Assembly (NCBI RefSeq): GCF_004343305.1
Contig: NZ_SMAF01000007.1
Span: forward strand, 62,001-126,000
Length of the DNA stretch: 64,000 nt
DNA from: Pseudofulvimonas gallinarii
GTDB taxonomy: Bacteria > Pseudomonadota > Gammaproteobacteria > Xanthomonadales > UBA2363
Direction of reading: 5' to 3'
The notes below the pieces were generated by a model. That model was not told where the DNA came from and did no database searches. It saw only the letters and a list, made by a program, of their open reading frames with translations. Within the stretch, counting starts at the first letter, position 1, and each line of letters opens with the position of its first letter. Shown piece by piece: positions 1 through 8,552 of this stretch. Both the position numbers and the translations under genes were made by a program.

Positions 1-1
1 C

Positions 2-742
2 AAGCGTTATGGCGGCGGCATCCACCTGAAGACGCGTGTGACCGCCATCGAAGCGCAGAAGAAGGGCCTCAAGGTCAGCTTCGACGGTGAAAAGGCGCCG
101 GAGGCGCAGCTCTACGACCGCATCCTTGTCTGCGTTGGACGCGCGCCGAACGGCGCGAAAATCGGTGCCGACCGCGCCGGCGTGCTGGTCGGCGAACGCG
201 GTTTCATTCCCGTCGACCGGCAGATGCGCACGAACGTGCCGCACATCTTCGCCATCGGCGACATCGTCGGCCAGCCGATGCTGGCGCACAAGGCGACGCA
301 CGAAGGCAAGCTGGCAGCGGAAGTCGCCGCCGGCGAGAAGAAGGAATGGGTGGCGCGGGTGATTCCGTCGGTCGCCTACACCGATCCGGAAATCGCCTGG
401 GTCGGCACCACAGAAACCGAGGCGAAGGCCAAGGGGCTCGATGTCGGCGTCGGCAAGTTCCCGTGGGCGGCGTCCGGCCGCGCCATTGGCGTCAGCCGAA
501 CCGAAGGCTTCACCAAGGTCATCTTCGACGAGGCCACGCATCGCGTGGTCGGTGCCGGCATCGTCGGCATCAACGCCGGCGAGCTGATCGCGGAACTGGC
601 GCTGGCCATCGAGATGGGTGCGGAAGCCGGCGATATCGGCCTGACCATCCATCCGCATCCGACGCTGAGCGAATCGGTGGCGATGGCGGCCGAGGTCTAC
701 GAAGGCACCATCACCGACCTCTACATCCCGAAAAAGAAGTAG
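2..742 (+). CDS. lpdA: Dihydrolipoyl dehydrogenase (E3), C-terminal part
   Basis: The reading frame is open from the window edge, so the N-terminal FAD-binding half lies outside. E3 reoxidises the dihydrolipoyl arm of 2-oxoacid dehydrogenase complexes and passes electrons to NAD+. The visible part holds the end of the NAD domain (ILVCVGRAPNG), the second FAD-contact motif (IFAIGDIVGQP, followed by LAHKATHEG) and the dimerisation domain. It ends with the active-site HPHPTLSE, whose His and Glu form the catalytic dyad of the partner subunit. The C-terminus (DLYIPKKK) is typical for the family. Upstream E1/E2 genes are expected but not visible, so I cannot say whether it serves the pyruvate or the 2-oxoglutarate complex. 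Confidence 0.95.
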   Translation, partial: KRYGGGIHLKTRVTAIEAQKKGLKVSFDGEKAPEAQLYDRILVCVGRAPNGAKIGADRAGVLVGERGFIPVDRQMRTNVPHIFAIGDIVGQPMLAHKATHEGKLAAEVAAGEKKEWVARVIPSVAYTDPEIAWVGTTETEAKAKGLDVGVGKFPWAASGRAIGVSRTEGFTKVIFDEATHRVVGAGIVGINAGELIAELALAIEMGAEAGDIGLTIHPHPTLSESVAMAAEVYEGTITDLYIPKKK

Positions 743-1039
743 CGCGCGCTGGCGACTGGCGGCTGCCTTCTATGCGCTGGACGGGCACGCTCCGTGCCGT
801 CTCCTGCACGAGGCCCAGGCGCAGTTGCGCGCCGAGGCCTGGCAGGAGGGGATGGCTGTGCGACAGGCACCTGCACGATCCGGGCGACAGCGGCCCAACC
901 GGCGCGAGTTCCGCCTGCCCACGGCGTCCGACCCGCTGGCGCTGGTCTGAGCGCCCACCGCCTCCATCGCTTCGGGTTGCACCCGACCGGCTGGCCGCCG
1001 GGGTGACCCGGCCGCCGGCCCATCGGCTGACGGCCGCCC
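743..1039. other. Intergenic region with a possible gene remnant and hairpins
   Basis: About 300 bases separate lpdA from the convergent Asp-box gene. One plus-strand frame right after the lpdA stop reads RWRLAAAFYALDGHA and continues to a TGA at 948-950. It looks like the tail of a protein but has no credible start, so it may be a remnant or chance. Two short inverted repeats near 972-1012 may end transcription. Confidence 0.3.
972..1012. terminator. Two small hairpins between convergent genes
   Basis: TCGGGT-TGC-ACCCGA (972-986) and GCCGGG-GTGA-CCCGGC (997-1012) are perfect 6-bp inverted repeats between convergent genes. No T-tract follows on either strand, so terminator function is a guess from position. 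Confidence 0.3.
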
Positions 1040-3853
1040 TTACGGCTCGAAACCGTTGGCGAAGATGGACTCCGACAGGGCGACACCGCCCTGGAAGAGC
1101 ATGGCATTTTCAGTGGCACGCAGGTCGCCCAGCTGGTTGTCGGTCAGGATGACGGTCCAGGTGTTGCCATCCCGCGTGAATGGCAGGTCGCGCCAGGCAT
1201 AGGTATGCGTCGCCTCGGGTGTGAGGGGCGCGAACACGCGGAAGCGCCAGCCGGCACCGAAGCCGGCTCCGTGGTAGTGCAGCCGCAGCCGTGCCTGCGT
1301 GCAGTTGCCCAGGTCCAGGCGCACCAGGCCCAGCGGGTAGTCGTGGCCGGTATCGACCGGGAAGGCGCTGGCCGGCAGGGCGTGGGCATTCTCCAGACGT
1401 GCGCAGGCACCCTGCAGCGGTTCCACTTCGATGGTGATGTAGCGGTCACCGCCGCGGCCGGCCCCATCGCCCGCGTCCAGGAGCGAGGCCACCTGGGCCT
1501 GGACGGTGTCGGGAATGCCATCACCGTTGCCGTCACCGCCTGACGGGGCGCCACTTTCGATGGCGCTGGGGACGCCGTCGGCATCCTCGTCCGGCACCTG
1601 GTCGATGCTGAAGACACCGTGGCGGGTGCCGGCATACAGGCGTGGCACGGCGCCGGAGAGGTCCAGTTCCAGGGCAGAGGCGGCACTGGGTGGCAGGCCG
1701 ATACTGTACGAGGTCCAGGTCTGGCCACCATCGGTGGTGCGATAGACACCGCCGGGATTGGTTTCCGAGCCGGTCGAGCCGGCATAGGCGATATCGGGAT
1801 CGGTGGGGTCGACGATCAGCGCCCGGATGTCCGACTGCGGGGCGATGCCGTTGTTGGCCTCGTACCAGCTGGCACCCGCGTCGTCGCTGCGGAAGATGAC
1901 TGAATCACCCAGGAGGTTGTGGGTGGCGGCGTACAGGCGTGACGGCAGGCTGGGCGCCAGCGCCAGCGCCAGCACGCTGCGCTGGGCGCTGTCGGGATCG
2001 GCCGGATTCATGCGCGGCAGGCCGACACTGCTGTGCAGCCAGTTGGCGCCGCCGTCGGTGCTCTTGAACACGCCGTTGATGACACCGCGCGAAACCAGCG
2101 GATTGGTGTAACCGGGTTCGTAACCGCTGGTGGATGTGCCCACGTACAGCGTCGTTGGCGTCACTGGATCGATCACCAGCGGCACCGCGATCACCGCGTA
2201 GCTTTGATGGGTGACGGTGTCATACAGGGGAATCGGCAGGCCGTTGTCGGACGCTGTCCAGTTGCCGCCGGCGTCGGTGCTCTTGTAGATGCGGGCGGCA
2301 TTCACCGTTGGCACGCCGGTGTTGTAATCGTAGGAAATGCTCCCGCTGCCACTCAGATACAGGGTCTGCAGCGGACCGGTGCCGGCCGGCGCACCGCCGC
2401 TGGAAGGATCGGCCACCACGGTCCGGGCGATGTTGAAATAGCTGCGCTTGTAGCCGGCACTGGTCTGGAACGGAATGCCGTTGTCGATGGTCGACCAGGT
2501 TGCGCCGCCGTCGCTGCTCTTGAACACGCCGGCATTGCCGTCGCGGACGGTGCCGGACATGGAAAACAGCGGTTGCCCGTAACCGGCCGCGTACAGCGTG
2601 GTGCTGAAGGGACTGCTGGTGGTGTTGGGGTCGACAAGGATGGTGCGCAGTCCGCTGGCTTCCAGAGACGGCGAGGCGGAGAACCAGCTGCCGCCGCGGT
2701 CGATGGAGCGGAACAGGCCATCGCTGGGCGTATCGAAGGCGTCGCCATAGCCGGCGAATACCCACAGCGGTTGCGTGGGATGCACCGCTAGGGCGCGGAT
2801 CGCCGCCTGGCGCAGGCCGGTGTTGCGCCGGCTCCAGCTGGTGCCGCCATCGTGGGTGACATAAAAGCCGGTGAAATCGGCCCCGGCATACAAGGTGTTG
2901 ACGTCATCGGGGCGGACGAACAGGGCATTGACGCCGTTGTCGTAGCTGCCACCGGCAACCGGGCGGATGCCCTGCCCGACCACGCTGTAGCTCATACCGC
3001 CGTCGTTGGTGCGCGCCAGGCCAACATTGGTCGCGATCCACCACACACTCGGGTCCGATGGATGCGCTTGGATGCGCCGGATGGCACCGACTTGCGGCAG
3101 ATCCACGGCGGCGAGCAGGCTGAAGCTGGCACCGCCGTCGACGCTGCGGAAAATCGAGCCCTGGGTGCCGACCAGGACCATGCCCGGGGTGCTCGTGAAG
3201 GCGAAGGCGCCGTTGATGTAGTAGCCGGAGCCGGGAAGTCCGGTTGCCGCCGTCCAGGTCGCGCCAGCATCGGTGCTGCGGAACAGCTCCTCCCCGTAGC
3301 TGCCCAGCAGCCGCCCGGGGACATGCGGGTCGGCGACGACGTGCAGGGGCATGCTGGTCAGGCCGGTGGCGGGGAGCTGCGTCCAGGTGTCGCCGTCGTC
3401 CAGACTCTGCCAGAAGCCGGCGCTGCCGCTCGCCCAGACGCGGCCGGGAGTGGTCGGATCGAACGCCAGTTCGGAGAAGCCGCCCGGTACCGGCAGGCCG
3501 CCGGCCAGTGCGGACCAGTTGCTGCCACCGTCGGTGCTGCGGAAGATCTGCCAGAAGTTGGTGACCAGCAGCAGGTCGCCGTCGTGCGGGCTCATGCGCA
3601 GCCGGTTCAGCACCGCCGCATACGGCGCCACATTCAGTGTCGTCCAGGTCAGGCCGGTATCGGTGCTCTTGTGGACAGCGCTCTGCGCGCCGAGGAACAC
3701 GGTCGCCGGCTGTGCCGGATCGACGGCGATCTCGAAAATGGTGCCGCCCTCCGGTCCGCTCGATGTCCACACGCCCGGTCCCGCTTGTGCCGGGACGGCG
3801 AGGACAAGGGCGAGCAGGGAGGGAACGGCGAGCTGCAGGAGATGACGGTACAT
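1040..3853 (-). CDS. Secreted Asp-box (BNR/sialidase-like) repeat protein with C-terminal IFANGFEP
   Basis: A 937-residue exported protein. The start at 3853 is chosen because it begins a clear signal peptide (MYRHLLQLAVPSLLAL, ending near VPAQAG) and has GAGG 8-11 bases upstream; the frame runs further upstream without such features. About thirteen repeats of the type F-x-S-x-D-x-G-x-x-W (for example FKSSDGGATW, YRTTDGGQTW) are Asp-box motifs, pointing to one or two beta-propellers as in VPS10/sortilin or photosystem assembly factor-like proteins. An Asp/Gly-rich calcium-binding-like stretch (DADGV, GDGNGDGIPD) follows, then a C-terminal beta domain resembling the choice-of-anchor U type. 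The last residues, IFANGFEP, match the ends of two other exported proteins in this window. No catalytic residues were recognised and the substrate is unknown. It stands alone, convergent with lpdA. Confidence 0.85.
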   Translation of the reverse strand: MYRHLLQLAVPSLLALVLAVPAQAGPGVWTSSGPEGGTIFEIAVDPAQPATVFLGAQSAVHKSTDTGLTWTTLNVAPYAAVLNRLRMSPHDGDLLLVTNFWQIFRSTDGGSNWSALAGGLPVPGGFSELAFDPTTPGRVWASGSAGFWQSLDDGDTWTQLPATGLTSMPLHVVADPHVPGRLLGSYGEELFRSTDAGATWTAATGLPGSGYYINGAFAFTSTPGMVLVGTQGSIFRSVDGGASFSLLAAVDLPQVGAIRRIQAHPSDPSVWWIATNVGLARTNDGGMSYSVVGQGIRPVAGGSYDNGVNALFVRPDDVNTLYAGADFTGFYVTHDGGTSWSRRNTGLRQAAIRALAVHPTQPLWVFAGYGDAFDTPSDGLFRSIDRGGSWFSASPSLEASGLRTILVDPNTTSSPFSTTLYAAGYGQPLFSMSGTVRDGNAGVFKSSDGGATWSTIDNGIPFQTSAGYKRSYFNIARTVVADPSSGGAPAGTGPLQTLYLSGSGSISYDYNTGVPTVNAARIYKSTDAGGNWTASDNGLPIPLYDTVTHQSYAVIAVPLVIDPVTPTTLYVGTSTSGYEPGYTNPLVSRGVINGVFKSTDGGANWLHSSVGLPRMNPADPDSAQRSVLALALAPSLPSRLYAATHNLLGDSVIFRSDDAGASWYEANNGIAPQSDIRALIVDPTDPDIAYAGSTGSETNPGGVYRTTDGGQTWTSYSIGLPPSAASALELDLSGAVPRLYAGTRHGVFSIDQVPDEDADGVPSAIESGAPSGGDGNGDGIPDTVQAQVASLLDAGDGAGRGGDRYITIEVEPLQGACARLENAHALPASAFPVDTGHDYPLGLVRLDLGNCTQARLRLHYHGAGFGAGWRFRVFAPLTPEATHTYAWRDLPFTRDGNTWTVILTDNQLGDLRATENAMLFQGGVALSESIFANGFEP

Positions 3854-4148
3854 GACGGTTGCCTCGAAAGTGTCTGGCCGTACGCACGGAGTGGGTCGCC
3901 GACAGGGCGCGAGCGGCAGGGAATGTCCACGGGTACTACGGGAAATCCGCCGCAAATACGTCAGATGGCCCACCGTCGGCCGTGAAACGGTCCGGAACTG
4001 GACGGCAGGCGCCGGTTACGACCATAGCACCCGGCGCAACAGGTGCCCAGTGCGGCAGGCTCAGTCCGCGCTGGCCGGCATTATTCATGAGCGTTCTTCG
4101 CGAGGCCGTCGCGTCCCGGCAGATGGATCGGCGGTCGCAGCAGAAGGG

Positions 4149-4799
4149 TCATGAATGATGCGGGCCAGGCTGAAACAGGATGGTGCGTGGCGGACCTGAC
4201 CACACGGCGGCGCCGACGAGGTGCGCGGGCAACGCCAGTTCGGCACACGACCAGCGTGAGGCCGGGGCGGCGGCGCCGTCCAGCTGTGCCAGCGTCAGCT
4301 GGCCGTCGGCGCCGGGCTGGAAGCAGGCCTTGCCCAGACCGTAGCCCAGGCCGCGGCCGATGGCCTTGAACAGCGCTTCCTTCATCGTCCACAGGCGCAG
4401 GAAGGCGTGGTCGAGGTCCTCCTGGGCGGCCAGCCAGTCGACTTCGGCGGTGGGGAAATGCCGGCGTGCCAGCGCCATCGCCTTCGGACGCGGTTGCCGC
4501 AGTTCCAGGTCGACGCCGATGTCGGCACCGTCGACCATGCCGAACAGGTACCAGCCGCCGCTGTCGCTGGGATTGAAGCCGAAGCGCTCATGCGGCACCG
4601 GCAGGTAGGGCTTGCCGTTGGGGCCGCGTCCCAGCTTCGACATGTCCAGGCCGGGGAACACGGTTTGCAGGTGGTCGCGGGTGGCCATGGCGGCGGCGCG
4701 CTTGCGTGCCTGGGCCGCCTCGATCACACCGAGTCCCGCGGCGACCGGCAGCGGTTGGCACCAGATCCGCACCGGCGCAAGGGCAGGCGTCGCCGTCAT
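4149..4799 (-). CDS. 4'-phosphopantetheinyl transferase superfamily protein (Sfp-like)
   Basis: 216 residues, the usual size of single-chain Sfp-type enzymes, which move 4'-phosphopantetheine from coenzyme A to a serine of a carrier protein. The two family motifs are present: GVDLEL (magnesium and CoA contacts) near residue 115 and WTMKEALFKAIGRG near 150. The start codon overlaps the stop of the upstream methyltransferase gene (ATGA, 4796-4799), so the two are likely translationally coupled. No polyketide or non-ribosomal peptide genes are nearby, so the carrier-protein partner cannot be named from context; it may serve fatty-acid ACP or a distant cluster. Confidence 0.85.
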   Translation of the reverse strand: MTATPALAPVRIWCQPLPVAAGLGVIEAAQARKRAAAMATRDHLQTVFPGLDMSKLGRGPNGKPYLPVPHERFGFNPSDSGGWYLFGMVDGADIGVDLELRQPRPKAMALARRHFPTAEVDWLAAQEDLDHAFLRLWTMKEALFKAIGRGLGYGLGKACFQPGADGQLTLAQLDGAAAPASRWSCAELALPAHLVGAAVWSGPPRTILFQPGPHHS

Positions 4800-5977
4800 C
4801 GCGGCTGCAGCTGGTAGCGCAGGTCGGCGTCGAAGCCGTGCAGGCGCGCGGCGTCAAGCCGGCGCGACAGCGCCATGACCTGGAAGCGCTCACCCATTTC
4901 CCCGGGCAGCATCAATGTCTTCACGGCGCCGACGCGGTTCAGCCGGGTCGCGAAGGGCAAGGCATCCAGCGACGCCAGATAGCCCTGGATGTCGTTGCCG
5001 AGCAGGAACTGCGCCTGCGAGGTGTAACCTGCGACATCGAGGCCGCAGGCCAGCGCGGCTTCCGCCACCGCGGTGAAATCGACAAAGGCGGTGATGTCCT
5101 GCAGGCCCGGCAGGTGCAGCGGATCGCCGTGGGCGTGATGGCGGTAGTGGCAGACCAGCGTGCCGTCCAGGCGCTCCGGGCTGTAGTACACCGGCCGCGG
5201 ATAGCCGTAGTCGACGAACAGCGCCAGCCCTTGCTGCAGCGAACCGGTCAGGGCGGCCAGCCAGGGCTGGAGGCTCAAGTGGATTTCCGAGCGGTAGGGG
5301 CGCGGCAGCGCGTCCAGGTCATCGCCCAGCCGCTTCCGGATCTGCGCCGCCAGGGCGGGCGACGCCGGCTGTTCCAGCCATTCGAACCGCTCGGGCCCGC
5401 CGCCGACGAACTGTTCGTACAGGCCGTCGTCGCGCAGCGCGAAGCGCGTCGCCGGCAGTGCGTCGATGACTTCGTTGGCGACCACGGCGCCGCGCCAGGG
5501 CGACCGCGGCGGCTGGTCCAGCCAGTCGACGCGGTCCAGCCACTGCGGACAGCGCGCGGCGATCCGCCCGCGCTGCCGTTCGCGCAGGTCGGCACTGATT
5601 TCCAGCAGCCGGTAGCGCCGTGGCAATGCGTCGCGTGCGGCGAGTGCCTGCAGCAGGTCCGCCGCCAGTGCCCCGCTGCCGCCGCCGGCTTCGAGCAGGT
5701 CCCAGTCGCCGTCGCCGGCCATCGCGCTGGCCAGGCAATGGGCGAGACCGTGTGCGAACGCCGGGCCCAGCTCGGGCGCTGTCACGAAGTCGCCCTCGGC
5801 GCCGAACTTGCGGCTGCCGGCGCTGTAGTAGCCCAGGCCGGGCGCGTACAGCAGCAACTCCATGAAGCGCGAAAACGGCACCGGGCCACGCGCGGCGATC
5901 TCGGCCGCGACGTGGCCGGCCAGGCGCCGGGAATGCGCGAGAGCCTCAGCGGAGGGTTCGGGAAGACGGGCGGACAT
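4796..5977 (-). CDS. MidA/NDUFAF7-family SAM-dependent methyltransferase
   Basis: 393 residues from the ATG at 5977. The longer frame to 6025 overlaps the divergent gene and lacks family similarity. The N-terminus reads PVPFSRFMELLLYAPGLGYY, typical of the DUF185/MidA family, followed by a glycine-rich SAM site EAGGGSGALAADLL near residue 100. NDUFAF7, the mitochondrial relative, methylates an arginine of a complex I subunit; the bacterial substrate is not established. It is first in a two-gene unit with the phosphopantetheinyl transferase and divergent from an SDR gene across a 38-bp gap that must contain both promoters. Confidence 0.85.
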   Translation of the reverse strand: MSARLPEPSAEALAHSRRLAGHVAAEIAARGPVPFSRFMELLLYAPGLGYYSAGSRKFGAEGDFVTAPELGPAFAHGLAHCLASAMAGDGDWDLLEAGGGSGALAADLLQALAARDALPRRYRLLEISADLRERQRGRIAARCPQWLDRVDWLDQPPRSPWRGAVVANEVIDALPATRFALRDDGLYEQFVGGGPERFEWLEQPASPALAAQIRKRLGDDLDALPRPYRSEIHLSLQPWLAALTGSLQQGLALFVDYGYPRPVYYSPERLDGTLVCHYRHHAHGDPLHLPGLQDITAFVDFTAVAEAALACGLDVAGYTSQAQFLLGNDIQGYLASLDALPFATRLNRVGAVKTLMLPGEMGERFQVMALSRRLDAARLHGFDADLRYQLQPR

Positions 5978-6015
5978 GGTCGACGGCGGTGGTTCGGACC
6001 GGTAGCGTAGCGGAC

Positions 6016-6771
6016 ATGCCCCCATCCCGGTCCCCCGACAACCGCCCGGTCGCCCTCGTTACCGGCGCCGCGCGCCGCATCGGCGCGACCATCGCCCGGA
6101 CGCTGCACGGCGCCGGCTACGACCTCGTCCTGCACTGCCATGCCTCGCTGCATGAGGGGCAGGCGCTGTGCGATGAACTGCTGGCGGCGCGCGCGGACAG
6201 CGCCATCGTGGCCAGTGCCGATCTCGCCGACGACACGGCGCCGACGCGGCTGGTCGAGGCGGCGGTTGATCGCTTCGGTCGCCTCGACGCGCTGGTCAAC
6301 AACGCCAGCCGGTTCCGGCCGACGCCGCTGGGCACGATCACCGCCGCGGACTGGGACGAGCTGTTCGCCAGCAATGCCCGCGCACCGCTGTTCCTGGCCC
6401 AGGCGGCGGCGCCGCTGCTGCGCGACCGGGGCGGCGCCATCGTCAACCTGGTCGACATCTACGCCGAGCGTCCGCTGCCCGACCATCCCGTCTACGTGAT
6501 GGCGAAGGCCGCCCTGTCGGCGCTGACGCTGGCGCTGGCCCGCGACCTCGGACCGGCGGTGCGGGTGAATGCCATCGCACCGGGCGCCATCCTCTGGCCC
6601 GAGCAGCCGCCGCCCGACTACGGCAAGGAGCGGCTGCTGGAATCCACGGCGCTGAAGCGGACCGGCACGCCGGCGGACATCGCCGGCGCGGTCCTCTACC
6701 TGCTGCGCGATGCCACCTACGTCACCGGCGAGATCCTGCGCGTGGACGGAGGACGCTGGCTGTCGATCTGA
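6016..6771 (+). CDS. Pteridine reductase-like short-chain dehydrogenase
   Basis: 251 residues from the ATG at 6016 (an upstream GTG at 5989 is in frame but less likely). The nucleotide site is TGAARRIG; the arginine pair after the first Gly-Ala is typical of pteridine reductases such as FolM and PTR1, which reduce dihydrofolate, dihydromonapterin or biopterin with NADPH. NNAS and the catalytic YVMAK follow. The residue that is serine in most SDRs appears to be aspartate (NLVDIYAERPLP), as in PTR1. The end (TGEILRVDGGRWLSI) is normal for SDRs. It is divergent from the MidA-like gene and just upstream of the peptide transporter. Exact substrate is inferred. Confidence 0.82.
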   Translation: MPPSRSPDNRPVALVTGAARRIGATIARTLHGAGYDLVLHCHASLHEGQALCDELLAARADSAIVASADLADDTAPTRLVEAAVDRFGRLDALVNNASRFRPTPLGTITAADWDELFASNARAPLFLAQAAAPLLRDRGGAIVNLVDIYAERPLPDHPVYVMAKAALSALTLALARDLGPAVRVNAIAPGAILWPEQPPPDYGKERLLESTALKRTGTPADIAGAVLYLLRDATYVTGEILRVDGGRWLSI

Positions 6772-6847
6772 CCGCGGCCGGATTCTTGGGTTACCCTGCC
6801 TGCCGTTCATCACCTTGACCGGACCGGCGTGGTCCATCGGGAGACCC

Positions 6848-8461
6848 ATGGCACAGGCAGAAAGCGGGCGCATGCCCCGGCAGATCGGCTACATCATCGG
6901 CAACGAGGCGTGCGAGCGCTTCAGTTTCTACGGCATGCGCAACATCCTGGTGCCGTTCCTGATCAGTTCGGTGCTGCTGCAGTACCTGCCGGAAGCCGAA
7001 CGCGCCGGCATGGCCAAGGACGTCTTCCACAAGTTCGTCATCGGCGTCTACTTCTTCCCGCTGCTGGGCGGCTGGCTGTCCGACCGCTTCTTCGGCAAGT
7101 ACAACACCGTCCTCTGGTTCTCGCTGATCTACTGCGCCGGCCATGCCTGCCTGGCGCTGTTCGAGGACAACATCAACGGCTTCTACACCGGCCTGTTGCT
7201 GATCGCCCTCGGCTCGGGCGGCATCAAGCCGCTTGTGGTGTCGTTCTGCGGCGACCAGTTCGACCAGACCAACAAGGACAAGGCGAAGCTCGTTTTCGAC
7301 GCCTTCTACTGGATCATCAACTTCGGTTCGTTCTTCGCCTCGCTGTTCGCGCCGTTGCTGCTGCGCCATTTCGGGCCGGCGGTGGCCTTCGGCGTGCCCG
7401 GCGTGCTGATGTTCATCGCCACGCTGATCTTCTGGATGGGCCGGCACCGGTACGTGAACGTGCCGCCTTCGGGCCCGAATCCGCATTCGTTCCTCAACGT
7501 GGTGAAGACGGCGCTGCGCGAGCGCCGCGACGGCGAAGGCAACCTCGGCAGCATCCTGGCCTGGTCCGGCATCGCGCTCGCCGCCGCCATGCTGCTGTCC
7601 TGGGCGCTGTCGGTGCAGGGCTGGGCGGGGTTCTGGCCGCAGTCCCTGGATTTCGTCATCACCTTCTGCCTGGCGCTGGGCGTGCTGATCGCCTTCGGCG
7701 GCTGGGGCGCCTCGCTGCAGCTGGAGCGCGCCCGCGGCCTGCACCCGGATGCCGCGGTCGATGGCGTGCGCGCCGTGCTGCGCATCCTGATCGTGTTCGC
7801 CCTGGTGACGCCGTTCTGGTCGCTGTTCGACCAGAAGGCCTCGACCTGGATCATCCAGGGCAACGCCATGGTGATCCCGCATGACCAGTGGTGGTGGCCG
7901 AGCTGGCTCATCAAGGAACCGGCGCAGATGCAGGCGCTGAACCCGCTGCTGGTCATGCTGCTGATCCCGTTCAACAACCTGGTCCTGTATCCCGGCCTCA
8001 GGCGCATGGGCGTCACCGTCACACCGCTGCGGCGCATGGGCTGGGGCATCGCCTTCTCCGGCGTGTCCTGGATCATCGCCGGCGCGCTGCAGCTGTGGAT
8101 CGACAGCGGCGCGCAGGTGTCGCTGGCCTGGCAGTCGCTGCCCTACCTGCTGCTGACCTTTGGCGAGGTGCTGGTTTCGGCGACAGCGCTGGAGTTCGCC
8201 TACAGCCAGGCACCGCACGCGATGAAGGGCGTGATCATGGCGTTCTGGTACCTGACCAGCACCTTCGGCAGCCTGTGGGTGCTCATCACCAATGCCGGCG
8301 TTCGCAACCCCCGCTTCGAGTCGGTCATCGCCAGCAGCGGCCTGAGCGAGCCGGCGTTCCTGATGTTCTTCTTCGCCGGCTTCGCCTTCCTGGCGGCCGT
8401 GGCCTTCGGCCTCTACGCCCGCCGCTACCCGATGCAGGACAACTACCGCATCGCCACCTGA
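6848..8461 (+). CDS. POT/PTR-family proton-dependent oligopeptide transporter
   Basis: 537 residues from ATG 6848, with GGGAG just upstream. It belongs to the major facilitator superfamily; POT members import di- and tripeptides with protons. The signature EACERFSFYGMRN corresponds to the ExxERFxYYG motif of helix 1, and GGWLSDRFFGKYNTV is the helix 2-3 loop motif. Around 12-14 hydrophobic segments are visible, including paired extra helices in the middle. The gene fits with the window's several secreted peptidases (DPP-IV-like, tricorn-like, DUF885), which would supply small peptides; that link is inference. Confidence 0.9.
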   Translation: MAQAESGRMPRQIGYIIGNEACERFSFYGMRNILVPFLISSVLLQYLPEAERAGMAKDVFHKFVIGVYFFPLLGGWLSDRFFGKYNTVLWFSLIYCAGHACLALFEDNINGFYTGLLLIALGSGGIKPLVVSFCGDQFDQTNKDKAKLVFDAFYWIINFGSFFASLFAPLLLRHFGPAVAFGVPGVLMFIATLIFWMGRHRYVNVPPSGPNPHSFLNVVKTALRERRDGEGNLGSILAWSGIALAAAMLLSWALSVQGWAGFWPQSLDFVITFCLALGVLIAFGGWGASLQLERARGLHPDAAVDGVRAVLRILIVFALVTPFWSLFDQKASTWIIQGNAMVIPHDQWWWPSWLIKEPAQMQALNPLLVMLLIPFNNLVLYPGLRRMGVTVTPLRRMGWGIAFSGVSWIIAGALQLWIDSGAQVSLAWQSLPYLLLTFGEVLVSATALEFAYSQAPHAMKGVIMAFWYLTSTFGSLWVLITNAGVRNPRFESVIASSGLSEPAFLMFFFAGFAFLAAVAFGLYARRYPMQDNYRIAT

Positions 8462-8552
8462 GTGGTGGCTGCGCCGCGGTCCCACGGACCGGCCAACGGT
8501 CCGCGGCCGCGGTGTACGATGCCGCCCTGTCCCGTCGCCGGTCCCCAACTGC

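Noticed and set aside
852-950. Short plus-strand frame MAVRQAPARSGRQ... after lpdA
   Set aside because: 32 codons, ribosome site too close to the ATG and no known family; kept only as part of a possible remnant in the gap description.
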